A DNA stretch of 64,000 bases from Streptomyces sp. NBC_00247. Lineage in GTDB: Bacteria; Actinomycetota; Actinomycetes; Streptomycetales; Streptomycetaceae. Positions 19,350 through 28,496 of this stretch are shown here, piece by piece. The first letter of the stretch is position 1. Each line of letters begins with the position of its first letter. Position numbers and translations under genes: made by a program. The notes beneath the pieces were generated by a model, which saw only the letters and a list, made by a program, of their open reading frames with translations, was not told the DNA's origin and did no database searches. The stretch spans positions 4,794,001 to 4,858,000 of the forward strand of contig NZ_CP108093.1 in the NCBI RefSeq assembly GCF_036188265.1, read 5' to 3'.

Positions 19350-19712
19350 GTGCGTACGCTCTGCGCGTCGACGCTGATCGGCGAGTTCTTCGTGATCGGC
19401 TTCGCCGGACTCGTCGCGATGAAGTCCGACGACCTGACGACCGCGACCGTCTGGACCGTGTGCGGCATCGGCATGCTGCTCTCCGTCCTGCTCTGCGGCA
19501 TGCTCGGCCGGCCCGGCGGTGTCGCGCTGGGCTGGGCGCTGCAGATCGCGCTCGTGGTGAGCGGTGTCTTCGTGCCGGTGATGTACTTCCTCGGCGTCGC
19601 CTTCGCCGCCCTGTGGTGGGCGTCGGTGCACTACGGCCGGAAGATCGACGAGGCGAAGGCCCGATGGGCGGCCATGGAGGCCGCCTCCCGGACCGCTCCG
19701 GCGGCCGGCTGA
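19350..19712 (+). CDS. DUF4233 four-helix membrane protein
   Basis: This 120-residue integral membrane protein has about four hydrophobic segments. It starts with GTG 4 bases after the folC stop. The arrangement folC-DUF4233-ndk is conserved in actinobacteria. The function is unknown. The C-terminal tail is charged and probably cytoplasmic. Confidence 0.85.
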   Translation: MRTLCASTLIGEFFVIGFAGLVAMKSDDLTTATVWTVCGIGMLLSVLLCGMLGRPGGVALGWALQIALVVSGVFVPVMYFLGVAFAALWWASVHYGRKIDEAKARWAAMEAASRTAPAAG

Positions 19713-19833
19713 CCCGCGGGGCAGTCCTGCGCCACCCCGGGCCCGACGCGGCGCAACCCCACCCGTCGGCGCTCGGGCCGGCCCCTGTAATCTCGCTCTC
19801 CCGCACCCCGTCACTCGCAAGGAGCCGCTCCAC

Positions 19834-20247
19834 ATGACCCAGCGCACCCTCGTTCTCCTCAAGCCGGACGCGGTCCGGCGTGGGCTGATCGGTGAGATCG
19901 TCGGCCGCATCGAGCGCAAGGCGGGCTGGCGGATCACCGCCCTGGAGATGCGCACGCTCGACGGGGACACGCTGGAAGCCCACTACGGCGAGCACCGGGG
20001 CCGCCCGTTCTACGAGCCGCTCGTGGAGTTCATGGCCTCCGGTCCCGTCGTGGCCCTGGTCGCCGAGGGCGAGCGGGTCATCGAGGGCGTCCGCGCCCTG
20101 GCCGGCCCGACCGACCCGATCGCCGCCGCGCCCGGTTCCGTCCGCGGCGACTTCGGGACGATCACCCGCGAGAACCTCATCCACGCCTCGGACTCCGAGG
20201 AGTCCGCGGAGCGGGAGCTGAAGCTTTTCTTTCCGGGTCTGTCCTGA
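19834..20247 (+). CDS. ndk: Nucleoside-diphosphate kinase
   Basis: This 137-residue enzyme transfers the gamma-phosphate of ATP to other nucleoside diphosphates. LLKPDAVRRG near the start and the active-site motif NLIHASDS (phosphorylated His near residue 117) are intact. Its length is normal for the family. An AAGGAG site lies before the ATG. It is followed by a perfect palindromic terminator. Confidence 0.97.
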   Translation: MTQRTLVLLKPDAVRRGLIGEIVGRIERKAGWRITALEMRTLDGDTLEAHYGEHRGRPFYEPLVEFMASGPVVALVAEGERVIEGVRALAGPTDPIAAAPGSVRGDFGTITRENLIHASDSEESAERELKLFFPGLS

Positions 20248-20279
20248 CGGTTGATCGGCCAAACAGCGCTGCTGACCCG

Positions 20280-20305
20280 GGGCGACCGAATTAATTCGGT
20301 CGCCC
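20280..20305. terminator. ndk terminator, perfect 26-bp palindrome
   Basis: GGGCGACCGAAT is followed by its exact complement with no spacer, so the hairpin has a minimal AT-rich loop. It could also be a protein-binding palindrome for the mreB control region that follows. Confidence 0.65.
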
Positions 20306-20540
20306 TTCGGTATACGTGGTCCGATCGCGGGAACGCATCCCACCGACGTAACGTCACCATAGGTGGAGCGCGTAGCCGTTCCACCCGGTAAGGCGAATGC
20401 CCCTCGCGCTGTGTCCGTGCACCCGGCACTACGATGGAAGCTTCCACACCCGCAGCGCGCCGGATTCGCCGACCAGATCCAGCCATCATGCTTTCTTCGG
20501 GAAGGCACCGCCGCATCCTCATGGGGAACAAGGGGAATCA

Positions 20541-21560
20541 ATGTCGTTCATCGGTCGTGACATGGCTATCGACCTCGGGACTGCCAACACGCTGGTGTAC
20601 GTCAGGGGGCGCGGCATCGTCCTGAACGAGCCGTCCGTCGTGGCCATCAACACCAACACCGGCGGCATCCTCGCGGTCGGCTCCGAGGCCAAGAAGATGA
20701 TCGGCCGTACGCCGGGCAACATCGTTGCCGTGCGGCCGCTGAAGGACGGCGTCATCGCCGACTTCGAGATCACCGAGCGGATGCTCCGCTACTTCATCCT
20801 CAAGATCCACAAGCGTCGCTACCTGGCCCGCCCGCGGGTCGTCGTCTGCGTGCCCTCCGGCATCACGGGGGTCGAGCGCCGCGCCGTCATCGAGGCGTCG
20901 ACGCAGGCAGGTGCCCGCCAGGTGCACATCATCGAGGAGCCCATGGCGGCGGCCATCGGCTCCGGCCTCCCCGTCCACGAGGCCACCGGCAACATGGTCG
21001 TCGACATCGGCGGCGGCACCACCGAGGTCGCGGTGATCTCCCTCGGCGGAATCGTCACTGCCCAGTCGATCCGGGTCGCCGGCGACGAACTGGACAACGC
21101 GATCATCCAGCACATCAAGAAGGAGTACTCCCTCCTCCTCGGTGAGCGCACCGCCGAACAGATCAAGATCACGATCGGTTCCGCGTACGACATGGACAAG
21201 GACGAGCACACCGAGATCCGCGGGCGTGACCTCGTCTCCGGACTGCCCAAGACGGTCGTCATCTCGGCCGCCGAGGTCCGCAAGGCCATCGAGGAGCCGG
21301 TCAACGCGATCGTCGACGCCGTGAAGACCACGCTCGACAAGTGCCCGCCCGAGCTCTCCGGCGACGTGATGGACCGCGGCATCGTCCTCACCGGCGGTGG
21401 CGCGCTGCTGCGCGGGCTGGACGAGCGGCTGCGCCGCGAGACGGGCATGCCGATCCACATCGCCGAGGACCCGCTGGACTCGGTGGCGCTCGGATCGGGC
21501 AAGTGCGTCGAGGAGTTCGAGGCGCTCCAGCAGGTCCTGGACGCGCAGCCCCGGCGGTAG
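20541..21560 (+). CDS. mreB: Rod-shape-determining protein MreB
   Basis: This 339-residue bacterial actin guides wall synthesis; in Streptomyces it is mainly needed for spore-wall formation. Actin-type nucleotide motifs are present: AIDLGTANTLVY, DIGGGTTEVAVI and LTGGGALLRGL. The ATG follows AAGGGGA. About 290 bp of control region precede it, with the 26-bp palindrome and a TATACG box near 20310. It heads mreB-mreC-mreD-PBP2-rodA. Confidence 0.97.
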   Translation: MSFIGRDMAIDLGTANTLVYVRGRGIVLNEPSVVAINTNTGGILAVGSEAKKMIGRTPGNIVAVRPLKDGVIADFEITERMLRYFILKIHKRRYLARPRVVVCVPSGITGVERRAVIEASTQAGARQVHIIEEPMAAAIGSGLPVHEATGNMVVDIGGGTTEVAVISLGGIVTAQSIRVAGDELDNAIIQHIKKEYSLLLGERTAEQIKITIGSAYDMDKDEHTEIRGRDLVSGLPKTVVISAAEVRKAIEEPVNAIVDAVKTTLDKCPPELSGDVMDRGIVLTGGGALLRGLDERLRRETGMPIHIAEDPLDSVALGSGKCVEEFEALQQVLDAQPRR

Positions 21561-21681
21561 CCGGGGCCGGCCCCTTCCCTTGACACACCTTCGGTCTGCC
21601 GTGCGGGCGCTGCCGCCCCGTACGGCAGATCGTTGATATACAGGCACGAACATTCCTACGAGGAAGGCACGGCCGCCGCAC

Positions 21682-22788
21682 GTGAGGGACACACGAGAGA
21701 GCCGGCTGCTCCTGGTGCTGCTGATCGTCATCGCGTTCGCACTGATCACGGTGGACATCCGCGGCGGCGAGGACTCGCCGGTGGACGGCGCCAGGCAGGC
21801 CGCCGCGACGGTCTTCGGACCCGTCGAGAACGGTGTGGCGGCGGCGGTGGACCCGGTGGGCAACGCCATCGGCGCCGTCCGGGACTCCGGCGACCGGCAC
21901 GACCGGATCGCGGCCCTGGAGAAGGAGAACGCGGCGCTCAAGACGGAGCTCGGCAGCGACGCCCGCACCAACAGCCGGGTCCGCCAGCTCGACGCCATCC
22001 TGAAGAACGCCGACGCCGGCCAGTACGGCATCAAGGGCGCCCAGGTCATCGCCATAGGAGCGGCCCAGGGCTTCTCCTGGACGATCACCATCGACGCGGG
22101 CTCCAAGGACGGCGTCGCCCGCGACATGACCGTCCTCAACGGCGAGGGACTCGTCGGCCGCGTCACCACCGTCGGCCCGAACACGGCGACCGTACTCCTC
22201 GCCAACGACCCGGACTTCACCGTCGGGACCCGGATGGAGGCGACCGACGAACTCGGCTTCGCCACCGGCCAGGGCAACAGCCCGCTCTCGGTGCAGTTCC
22301 TCAACGGCAAGGCGAAGGTGGCCGAGGGAGACCGGCTCGTCACCTTCGGCTCCAGCAAGGACAAGCCGTTCGTGCCCGGCGTCCCGGTCGGCGAGGTCGT
22401 CCGCGTCGACCCGTCCGGCGGCGATCTCACCCGTACCGTCTACGTCAAGCCGTTCGTCGGCTTCACCAAGCTCGACATCGTCGGCATCGTCGTCCAGGCC
22501 CCGCGCACGGACCCGCGCGACGCGGTCCTGCCGAAGAAGCCCGCCAAGCCGGCCAAGCCGAAGCCCACCCCCACCGTCACCGTGACCGTCCAGCCCAACG
22601 GCGACCTCGTCGACGGCAACGGCAAGGTCGTCGGCAACATCCACCAGACGCCCGGCGCGACGGCCTCGGGCCAGGCAGCCGGTGCCACCGACGTCGCCAC
22701 GCTGCCCGCCACCGACGCCGACGCGAACACCGACGCCGATACAGACGCTGCCGCCGACCCAGACGGCCAGGCAGACGACCAGGAGTAG
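21682..22788 (+). CDS. mreC: Rod-shape-determining protein MreC
   Basis: This 368-residue protein has one N-terminal membrane helix (residues ~8-24), then a coiled coil near 70-95 (HDRIAALEKENAALKTEL) and the extracytoplasmic MreC beta-domain. The last ~95 residues are a Pro/Lys/Thr and then Asp/Ala-rich tail with repeats of DAD/TDAD, which MreC of other phyla lacks. The start is GTG; the nearest AGGAAGG is 15 bases upstream, which is longer than usual. Confidence 0.93.
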   Translation: MRDTRESRLLLVLLIVIAFALITVDIRGGEDSPVDGARQAAATVFGPVENGVAAAVDPVGNAIGAVRDSGDRHDRIAALEKENAALKTELGSDARTNSRVRQLDAILKNADAGQYGIKGAQVIAIGAAQGFSWTITIDAGSKDGVARDMTVLNGEGLVGRVTTVGPNTATVLLANDPDFTVGTRMEATDELGFATGQGNSPLSVQFLNGKAKVAEGDRLVTFGSSKDKPFVPGVPVGEVVRVDPSGGDLTRTVYVKPFVGFTKLDIVGIVVQAPRTDPRDAVLPKKPAKPAKPKPTPTVTVTVQPNGDLVDGNGKVVGNIHQTPGATASGQAAGATDVATLPATDADANTDADTDAAADPDGQADDQE

Positions 22789-22798
22789 GGCTGATCCC

Positions 22799-23458
22799 AT
22801 GCGCTTGAACCGGACGCTGCTCTCCGTCGCCCTCGTCGTGATCGCCCTCGTGGTCCAGGTCTCCGTACTCGCCAGACTCCAGCTCCCCGGAGCCGTCCCC
22901 GACCTGCTGCTGCTCACCGTCCTCGGACTCGCCTTCGTGTACGGCCACGTCAGCGGGGCGCTGATCGGCTTCGGCGCGGGTCTGCTCGCCGACCTGGCCC
23001 CGCCCGCCGACCACGCCGCCGGGCGCTACGCCCTGGTGCTCTGCGTCATCGGCTACCTCGCGGGGCTGGTCCGGCCGGAGAACGGGCAGCTCAAGTCGGC
23101 TTTCGGCCCGATGGCGTTCGTCGTCGTGGCGGCCGTCGGCACCACCCTGCTGTACGCGCTCGTGGGCGCCCTGGTCGGTGACACCGCGGCCCGGCACGTC
23201 GGCCTCACCAGCCTGGTGTTCACGGCCACCGTGTACGACCTGCTGCTCGCGCCGTTCGTCGTACCGCTGATCATGGGGCTCGCCAGACGCACCGAGAACG
23301 ACCCGGTCTCCGAGTCGGCCGGCGGCGACGTCTCCGCCGGCTGGCTCTCCTCGGGCACCGGCCTGACGATCGGCAACCAGCGCGGCGGACTCCGGGTCCG
23401 GGCCGCCCGCAATCGCGCCGCGCGCGCGGGAAGGATCAAGGGGGTCAAGCGACTGTGA
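22799..23458 (+). CDS. mreD: Rod-shape-determining protein MreD
   Basis: This 219-residue membrane protein has about five hydrophobic segments in its first 165 residues and a basic cytoplasmic tail. It starts 11 bases after the mreC stop, so the genes are translated from one mRNA. VPDLLLLTVLGLAFVYG fits the MreD family. It links MreB to the wall synthesis machinery in the membrane. Confidence 0.9.
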   Translation: MRLNRTLLSVALVVIALVVQVSVLARLQLPGAVPDLLLLTVLGLAFVYGHVSGALIGFGAGLLADLAPPADHAAGRYALVLCVIGYLAGLVRPENGQLKSAFGPMAFVVVAAVGTTLLYALVGALVGDTAARHVGLTSLVFTATVYDLLLAPFVVPLIMGLARRTENDPVSESAGGDVSAGWLSSGTGLTIGNQRGGLRVRAARNRAARAGRIKGVKRL

Positions 23459-23498
23459 GGCCGGACCAGCACCCGAGCACCACCGACGGGGGCGCACC

Positions 23499-25670
23499 GT
23501 GAGCAACATCCCCGAGACCGGCCGGACCCAGCGCGTCCAGATCCGCCTCGTCGTCATCCAGATCCTCGTCTTCTCCCTCCTCCTGACGCTCGGCGGCCGG
23601 CTCTGGTACCTCCAGATCCGCAACGGCCAGGAGTACACCGACGAGGCCAAGAACAACCACGTCCAGCAGGTCGTCCAGCCCGCCGTCCGGGGCGCCATCC
23701 TCGACGCGCGCGGTGTGCCGCTGGCCGACAACGAGACCCGCCTCGTCGTCTCCGCCAGCCGCACCGAGCTGCTGAAGATGGAGGACGACGGGGACGCCGT
23801 CCTCACCCGCCTCGCGGCCGTCCTCGACATGAAGCCGAAGGACGTCAAGGACAAGGTCCGGCTCTGCGACGCGAAGACCCCCCAGCCCTGCTGGAACGGC
23901 TCGCCCTACCAGCCGATCCCGGTCACCGACGAGGCCACCACCCAGCAGGCGCTCCAGATCCGCGAGCGCGCCGAGGACTTCCCCGGCATCACCGCCGAAC
24001 CCACCGCCGTACGCCGGTACGCGGCCCCCGGCGGCGCCAACACCGCCCAGGTCCTCGGCTACCTCTCCCCGGTCACCGACGAGGAGATCACCAAGGCCCA
24101 GGACACCGAGTCGCCGTACCTCCGCTCCGACCAGGTGGGCCGCTCCGGCCTGGAGCGCACGTACGACCGGGAGCTGCGCGGCAAGGCCGGTGTCACCCGA
24201 TACGAGGTCGACAACCTCGGCCGGGTCATCGGGCAGGCCGCGAACGACCCGGCCGAGCCCGGCGCGTCCGTCGTCACCTCGATAGACGCCCGCGTCCAGT
24301 CCGTCGCCGAGTACGAGCTCGACAAGGCGATGAAGACGGCCCGCAAGGAGTTCGACAAGAACACCAACGAGAACTACAAGGCCGACTCCGGCGCCGTCGT
24401 CGTGATGGAGGCCAAGACCGGTCGGGTCGTCGCGATGGCCTCGCTGCCGGACTACGACCCCAACGCGTGGGTCGGCGGCATCTCGGCCAAGGACTACGAC
24501 AAGCTCACCACCAAGAAGTCCAACTACCCGCTGCTGAACCGCGCGATCCAGGGCCAGGCGGCCCCCGGCTCCATCTTCAAGGTCGTCTCCTCCACGGCCG
24601 CCGTCAACGCCGGGTACCCGTTCGACGGCAACTACCCGTGCCCGAGCTCGTACTCCATCGGCGGCCAGACCTTCAAGAACTTCGAGTCGCAGGGGTACGG
24701 CTCCATCACCATCGGCCGCGCCCTGGAGGTCTCCTGCGACACCGTCTACTACGGCATCGCGCACAAGGAGTGGCTGAAGGACGGCGGCACCAACCCGAAG
24801 AAGAACCCCGGCGACTGGTTCTACAAGACCGCGCACCAGTTCGGCCTCGGCAAGGAGACCGGCATCGACCTCCCCAACGAGGTCACCGGCCGTGTCCCCG
24901 ACCGCCAGTGGAAGGAGAGCTTCTTCAAGGCCAACAAGGCCTTCTGGTGCAAGGACGGCAAGAAGGACGGCACGTACGCCCAGCAGATCGAGTACGAGAA
25001 CTGCCTCGAAGGCGACAAGATGCGCGCCGGTGACTCCGTCAACTACTCGATCGGCCAGGGCGACACCCTCGTCACCCCGATCCAGATGGCCACCATCTAC
25101 GCCGCGATCTCCAACGGCGGCACCCTCTACGACCCCACCGTCGGCAAGGCGATCGTCAGCGGCGACGGCAAGACCGTCCAGGAGATCAAGCCCGTCCCGC
25201 ACGGCAAGCTGCCCTTCACCGGGTCCACGCGCGACGACATAGACGAAGCCCTCGCGGGTGTCGCGACCCGGGGCAGCGCCGCCTGGCGGTTCGGCGGCTG
25301 GCCCCAGGACAAGATCCCGATGCACGCCAAGACGGGTACCGCCGAGGTCTACGGCAAGCAGACGACCTCATGGTTCGCCACCTACACCAAGGACTACTCG
25401 ATCGTCATGACGATCTCCCAGGGTGGTACCGGCTCCGGCGCCTCCGGCCCCGCCGTGCGCAACATCTACAACGCCCTCTACGGCCTGGACGCGGAAGGCA
25501 AGCAGGACCTCAAGAAGGCGCTGCTGCCCACGCCGCAGAAGACCCTCCCGAAGATCCAGCCCGATGGGACGATCAACGCCCCGAAGGTCAAGCCTTACGA
25601 CCCCGACGCCGACAAGCCCCTCGGCGAGGGGCAGCAGGCGCTCGCCGCGACGCTCGGGAGGCGGGACTGA
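23499..25670 (+). CDS. Penicillin-binding protein 2 (class B transpeptidase)
   Basis: This 723-residue class B PBP crosslinks peptidoglycan and is the partner of the RodA-type polymerase next to it. It has an N-terminal membrane helix (~18-38), a dimerisation domain and the transpeptidase domain. The catalytic motifs are SIFK at 358-361, SVN at 513-515 and KTG at 611-613. Within the transpeptidase domain a Cys pair (residues ~380 and ~412) and a later pair (~489 and ~507) could form disulfides outside the cell. Start GTG; the stop overlaps the rodA start by one base. Confidence 0.95.
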   Translation: MSNIPETGRTQRVQIRLVVIQILVFSLLLTLGGRLWYLQIRNGQEYTDEAKNNHVQQVVQPAVRGAILDARGVPLADNETRLVVSASRTELLKMEDDGDAVLTRLAAVLDMKPKDVKDKVRLCDAKTPQPCWNGSPYQPIPVTDEATTQQALQIRERAEDFPGITAEPTAVRRYAAPGGANTAQVLGYLSPVTDEEITKAQDTESPYLRSDQVGRSGLERTYDRELRGKAGVTRYEVDNLGRVIGQAANDPAEPGASVVTSIDARVQSVAEYELDKAMKTARKEFDKNTNENYKADSGAVVVMEAKTGRVVAMASLPDYDPNAWVGGISAKDYDKLTTKKSNYPLLNRAIQGQAAPGSIFKVVSSTAAVNAGYPFDGNYPCPSSYSIGGQTFKNFESQGYGSITIGRALEVSCDTVYYGIAHKEWLKDGGTNPKKNPGDWFYKTAHQFGLGKETGIDLPNEVTGRVPDRQWKESFFKANKAFWCKDGKKDGTYAQQIEYENCLEGDKMRAGDSVNYSIGQGDTLVTPIQMATIYAAISNGGTLYDPTVGKAIVSGDGKTVQEIKPVPHGKLPFTGSTRDDIDEALAGVATRGSAAWRFGGWPQDKIPMHAKTGTAEVYGKQTTSWFATYTKDYSIVMTISQGGTGSGASGPAVRNIYNALYGLDAEGKQDLKKALLPTPQKTLPKIQPDGTINAPKVKPYDPDADKPLGEGQQALAATLGRRD

Positions 25671-26863
25671 TGGCCGGCGGCTTCTCCGTCTCCGGGTACG
25701 GCCCCGAGCGGTCCTCCTGGGCCTGGCTCACCGCACGCGACTCCGTCGTGCGGCGGCTCGACTGGCCCCTGCTCGGTTCCGCGCTCGCACTCTCCTTCAT
25801 CGGGTCCCTGCTCGTCTACTCGGCGACCCGGGGCCGCGACTCCCTCACCCACGGCGACCCGTACTACTTCCTCTTCCGCCACGCCCTCAACACCGGCATC
25901 GGCTTCGGCCTGATGATCGGCACGATCTGGCTCGGCCACCGCACCCTGCGCGGAGCCGTACCGATCCTCTACGGGCTCTCCGTCGTCCTGGTGCTGGCGG
26001 TCCTCAGCCCGCTCGGCGCCACCGTCAACGGCGCGCACGCCTGGATCATCATCGGTGGCGGCTTCTCGCTCCAGCCCTCCGAGTTCACCAAGATCACCAT
26101 CATCCTGGGCATGGCGATGCTGCTCGCCTCCCGCGTCGACGCGGGCGACCAGCTCCACCCCGACCACCGCACCGTCGCCAAGGCGCTCGGGGTGGCGGCG
26201 GTACCGATGGGCATCGTCATGCTGATGCCCGACCTGGGCTCGGTCATGGTGATGGTCTTCATCGTCCTCGGCGTGCTCCTCGCCTCCGGCGCCTCCAACC
26301 GCTGGGTCTTCGGCCTCCTCGGCGCGGGCGCCCTCGGCGCGGTCTCCGTCTGGCAGCTCGGGCTCCTGGACGACTACCAGATCGCCCGGTTCGCGGCCTT
26401 CGCCAACCCGGCCCTGGACCCGGCGGGCGTCGGATACAACACCAACCAGGCGCGCATCGCCATCGGTTCCGGCGGCCTCACCGGCACCGGGCTCTTCCAC
26501 GGCACGCAGACCACCGGCCAGTTCGTCCCCGAGCAGCAGACCGACTTCGTCTTCACGGTCGCGGGCGAGGAACTCGGCTTCGCGGGAGCCGGGCTGATCA
26601 TCGTGCTCCTCGGCGTCGTCCTCTGGCGCGCCTGCCGCATCGCCCGTGAGACCACCGAGCTCTACGGCACGATCGTGGCCGCCGGGATCATCGCCTGGTT
26701 CGCCTTCCAGGCGTTCGAGAACATCGGGATGACCCTCGGCATCATGCCGGTCGCCGGTCTGCCGCTGCCCTTCGTCTCGTACGGAGGGTCGTCGATGTTC
26801 GCCGTCTGGGTGGCGATCGGGCTGCTCCAGTCGATCAGGGTGCAGCGGCCGATGACGGCCTAG
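25670..26863 (+). CDS. rodA: SEDS-family peptidoglycan polymerase RodA
   Basis: This 397-residue ten-helix protein polymerises lipid II. SEDS motifs are visible: WIIIGGGFSLQPSEF, QQTDFVFTVAGEELGF and GLPLPFVSYGGSSM. The start overlaps the PBP2 stop in a TGATG, which fixes the pairing of the two proteins. In Streptomyces this gene is usually called sfr and acts in spore-wall formation. Confidence 0.95.
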   Translation: MAGGFSVSGYGPERSSWAWLTARDSVVRRLDWPLLGSALALSFIGSLLVYSATRGRDSLTHGDPYYFLFRHALNTGIGFGLMIGTIWLGHRTLRGAVPILYGLSVVLVLAVLSPLGATVNGAHAWIIIGGGFSLQPSEFTKITIILGMAMLLASRVDAGDQLHPDHRTVAKALGVAAVPMGIVMLMPDLGSVMVMVFIVLGVLLASGASNRWVFGLLGAGALGAVSVWQLGLLDDYQIARFAAFANPALDPAGVGYNTNQARIAIGSGGLTGTGLFHGTQTTGQFVPEQQTDFVFTVAGEELGFAGAGLIIVLLGVVLWRACRIARETTELYGTIVAAGIIAWFAFQAFENIGMTLGIMPVAGLPLPFVSYGGSSMFAVWVAIGLLQSIRVQRPMTA

Positions 26864-26898
26864 CACCCGCGACGCGCACCTCATGGCGGGACAACCCT

Positions 26899-26904
26899 TA
26901 GATT
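26899..26904 (+). promoter_or_regulatory. -10 box for a leaderless start (CYTH-CHAD gene)
   Basis: TAGATT is followed by 7 bases and then the ATG at 26912. Confidence 0.6.
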
Positions 26905-26911
26905 CGGAACC

Positions 26912-28444
26912 ATGGCCGACGTGAAGCGCGAGATCGAGCGGAAGTACGAAGCGGCTCCCGAAATCAGGCTGCCCGACCTCACCGGGGTGGCCGGAACGGC
27001 CGCGTCCGTGCCACGCGGGGTCGTGGAACTCGACGCCGTCTACTACGACACCGACGACTTCCGGCTGGCGGCCGGCTCCGTCACCCTGCGCCGCAGGACC
27101 GGCGGCGACGAGGAGGGCTGGCACGTGAAGTTCCCCGTCGCCCCCGGCGTACGCGACGAGATCCGCGCGCCGCTCTCCGCCACGCTGCCCGACGAGCTCG
27201 CGGAGCTGATCCGCTCCCGGGTCCGCGACCGGCCCGTGGTCCCGGTCGTCCGGCTGCTCTCCTCACGGGACGTCCACCACCTCGCCGACGCCGAGGGCAG
27301 GCTGCTCGCCGAGCTGAGCGTCGACACCGTCCTCGCGGAGCGGCTGGCCGAGGACGGCGCCGGAGCCACCACCGGGTGGACCGAGATCGAGGTCGAACTC
27401 GCCGACGACGGCGACCCCGACTACCTGGACGCCGTGGAGGAGCGGCTCGCGGCCGCCGGCGTAAGGCCCTCGGCCTCCGGCTCCAAGGTGGCCCGCGCGC
27501 TCGCCGAGACGGCACCGGGGGAGCGGACGGCGCCGGAAACGGGGGACGAGGAGCCCGGGGACACCGCGGGCGGCCAGGTCCTCGCCCACGTGCGCCGGCA
27601 GATCGGGACGATCGTCACCCTCGACCCCGCGGTCCGCCGCGACCTGCCCGACGCGGTGCACCGGATGCGGGTCGCCACCCGGCGGCTGCGCAGCGCCTTC
27701 AAGACGTACCGGAAGGTCCTCGACCGGACCGTCACCGATCCGGTCGGCGCGGAGCTGAAGTGGCTCGCCGCCGAGCTGGGCACCGGCCGGGACCACGAGG
27801 TGCTGGAGGCGCGACTGCTCCAGCGCGTCGACGAGGTGGAACCCGCCCTGCTGCTGGGACCCGTACGCGGCCGGCTGGAGCGGTGGGGAGCGGCCGAACG
27901 CACCGGGGCCCGCCGCCGCATCCTGGCGGTGCTCGACGGGGAGCGGTATCTCGCGCTGCTCGGCACCCTGGACGCGCTGGTCGCCGACCCGCCCCTGCTG
28001 CCCGCGGCCGGCGAGGACGCCGCCGGGACCCTCACCCGCGCGGTGCTGAAGGACCACGACCGGCTCACCGCCCGCGTCGAGCACGCCCTTGACCTGCCGC
28101 CGGGCCCCGGCCGCGACCTGGCGATGCACGAGGCCCGCAAGGCCGCCAAGCGCACCCGGTACGCGGGCGAGGCCGCCCGCCCCGTCCTGGGCAAGCCCGC
28201 CAAGCGGCTCGCCAAACGGGTCAAGGCGGTCCAGAGCCTGCTCGGCGACCACCAGGACGGGGTGGTCGCCCGGGACGCCCTGCGCGCTCTGGCCGTGCAC
28301 GCCCACGGAGCCGGTGAGTCCGCTTTCACCTGGGGACTTCTGTACGGCCGGGAGGAGGCGGCGGCGGCCCGGCTGGAGCACCGGCTGCCGCACGTGTGGG
28401 CGCGGGCGTCCGAGGCCCGGTTGCGGGCGGCGCTGAAGAGCTGA
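26912..28444 (+). CDS. CYTH and CHAD domain protein (polyphosphate-related)
   Basis: This 510-residue cytosolic protein begins with a CYTH/triphosphate-tunnel domain (residues ~5-190) bearing the EIERKYE motif of the family. A linker and then a CHAD domain (~220-505) with conserved basic His/Arg/Lys helices (HRMRVATRRLRSAFKTY, HEARKAAKRTRYAGE) follow. CYTH enzymes cleave triphosphates, and CHAD domains bind inorganic polyphosphate. A role in polyphosphate turnover or storage is therefore likely. It stands alone after the mre cluster and seems to start leaderless. Confidence 0.9.
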   Translation: MADVKREIERKYEAAPEIRLPDLTGVAGTAASVPRGVVELDAVYYDTDDFRLAAGSVTLRRRTGGDEEGWHVKFPVAPGVRDEIRAPLSATLPDELAELIRSRVRDRPVVPVVRLLSSRDVHHLADAEGRLLAELSVDTVLAERLAEDGAGATTGWTEIEVELADDGDPDYLDAVEERLAAAGVRPSASGSKVARALAETAPGERTAPETGDEEPGDTAGGQVLAHVRRQIGTIVTLDPAVRRDLPDAVHRMRVATRRLRSAFKTYRKVLDRTVTDPVGAELKWLAAELGTGRDHEVLEARLLQRVDEVEPALLLGPVRGRLERWGAAERTGARRRILAVLDGERYLALLGTLDALVADPPLLPAAGEDAAGTLTRAVLKDHDRLTARVEHALDLPPGPGRDLAMHEARKAAKRTRYAGEAARPVLGKPAKRLAKRVKAVQSLLGDHQDGVVARDALRALAVHAHGAGESAFTWGLLYGREEAAAARLEHRLPHVWARASEARLRAALKS

Positions 28445-28496
28445 GCGGCGGGGTACGCTGGATGGTCACCCCTGCCAGCTCACGAAGGTTCGCGAG

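Noticed and set aside
20280..20305. A perfect palindrome as a restriction or transposon end
   Set aside because: It has no flanking duplication and sits 32 bases after the ndk stop, the normal position of a terminator.
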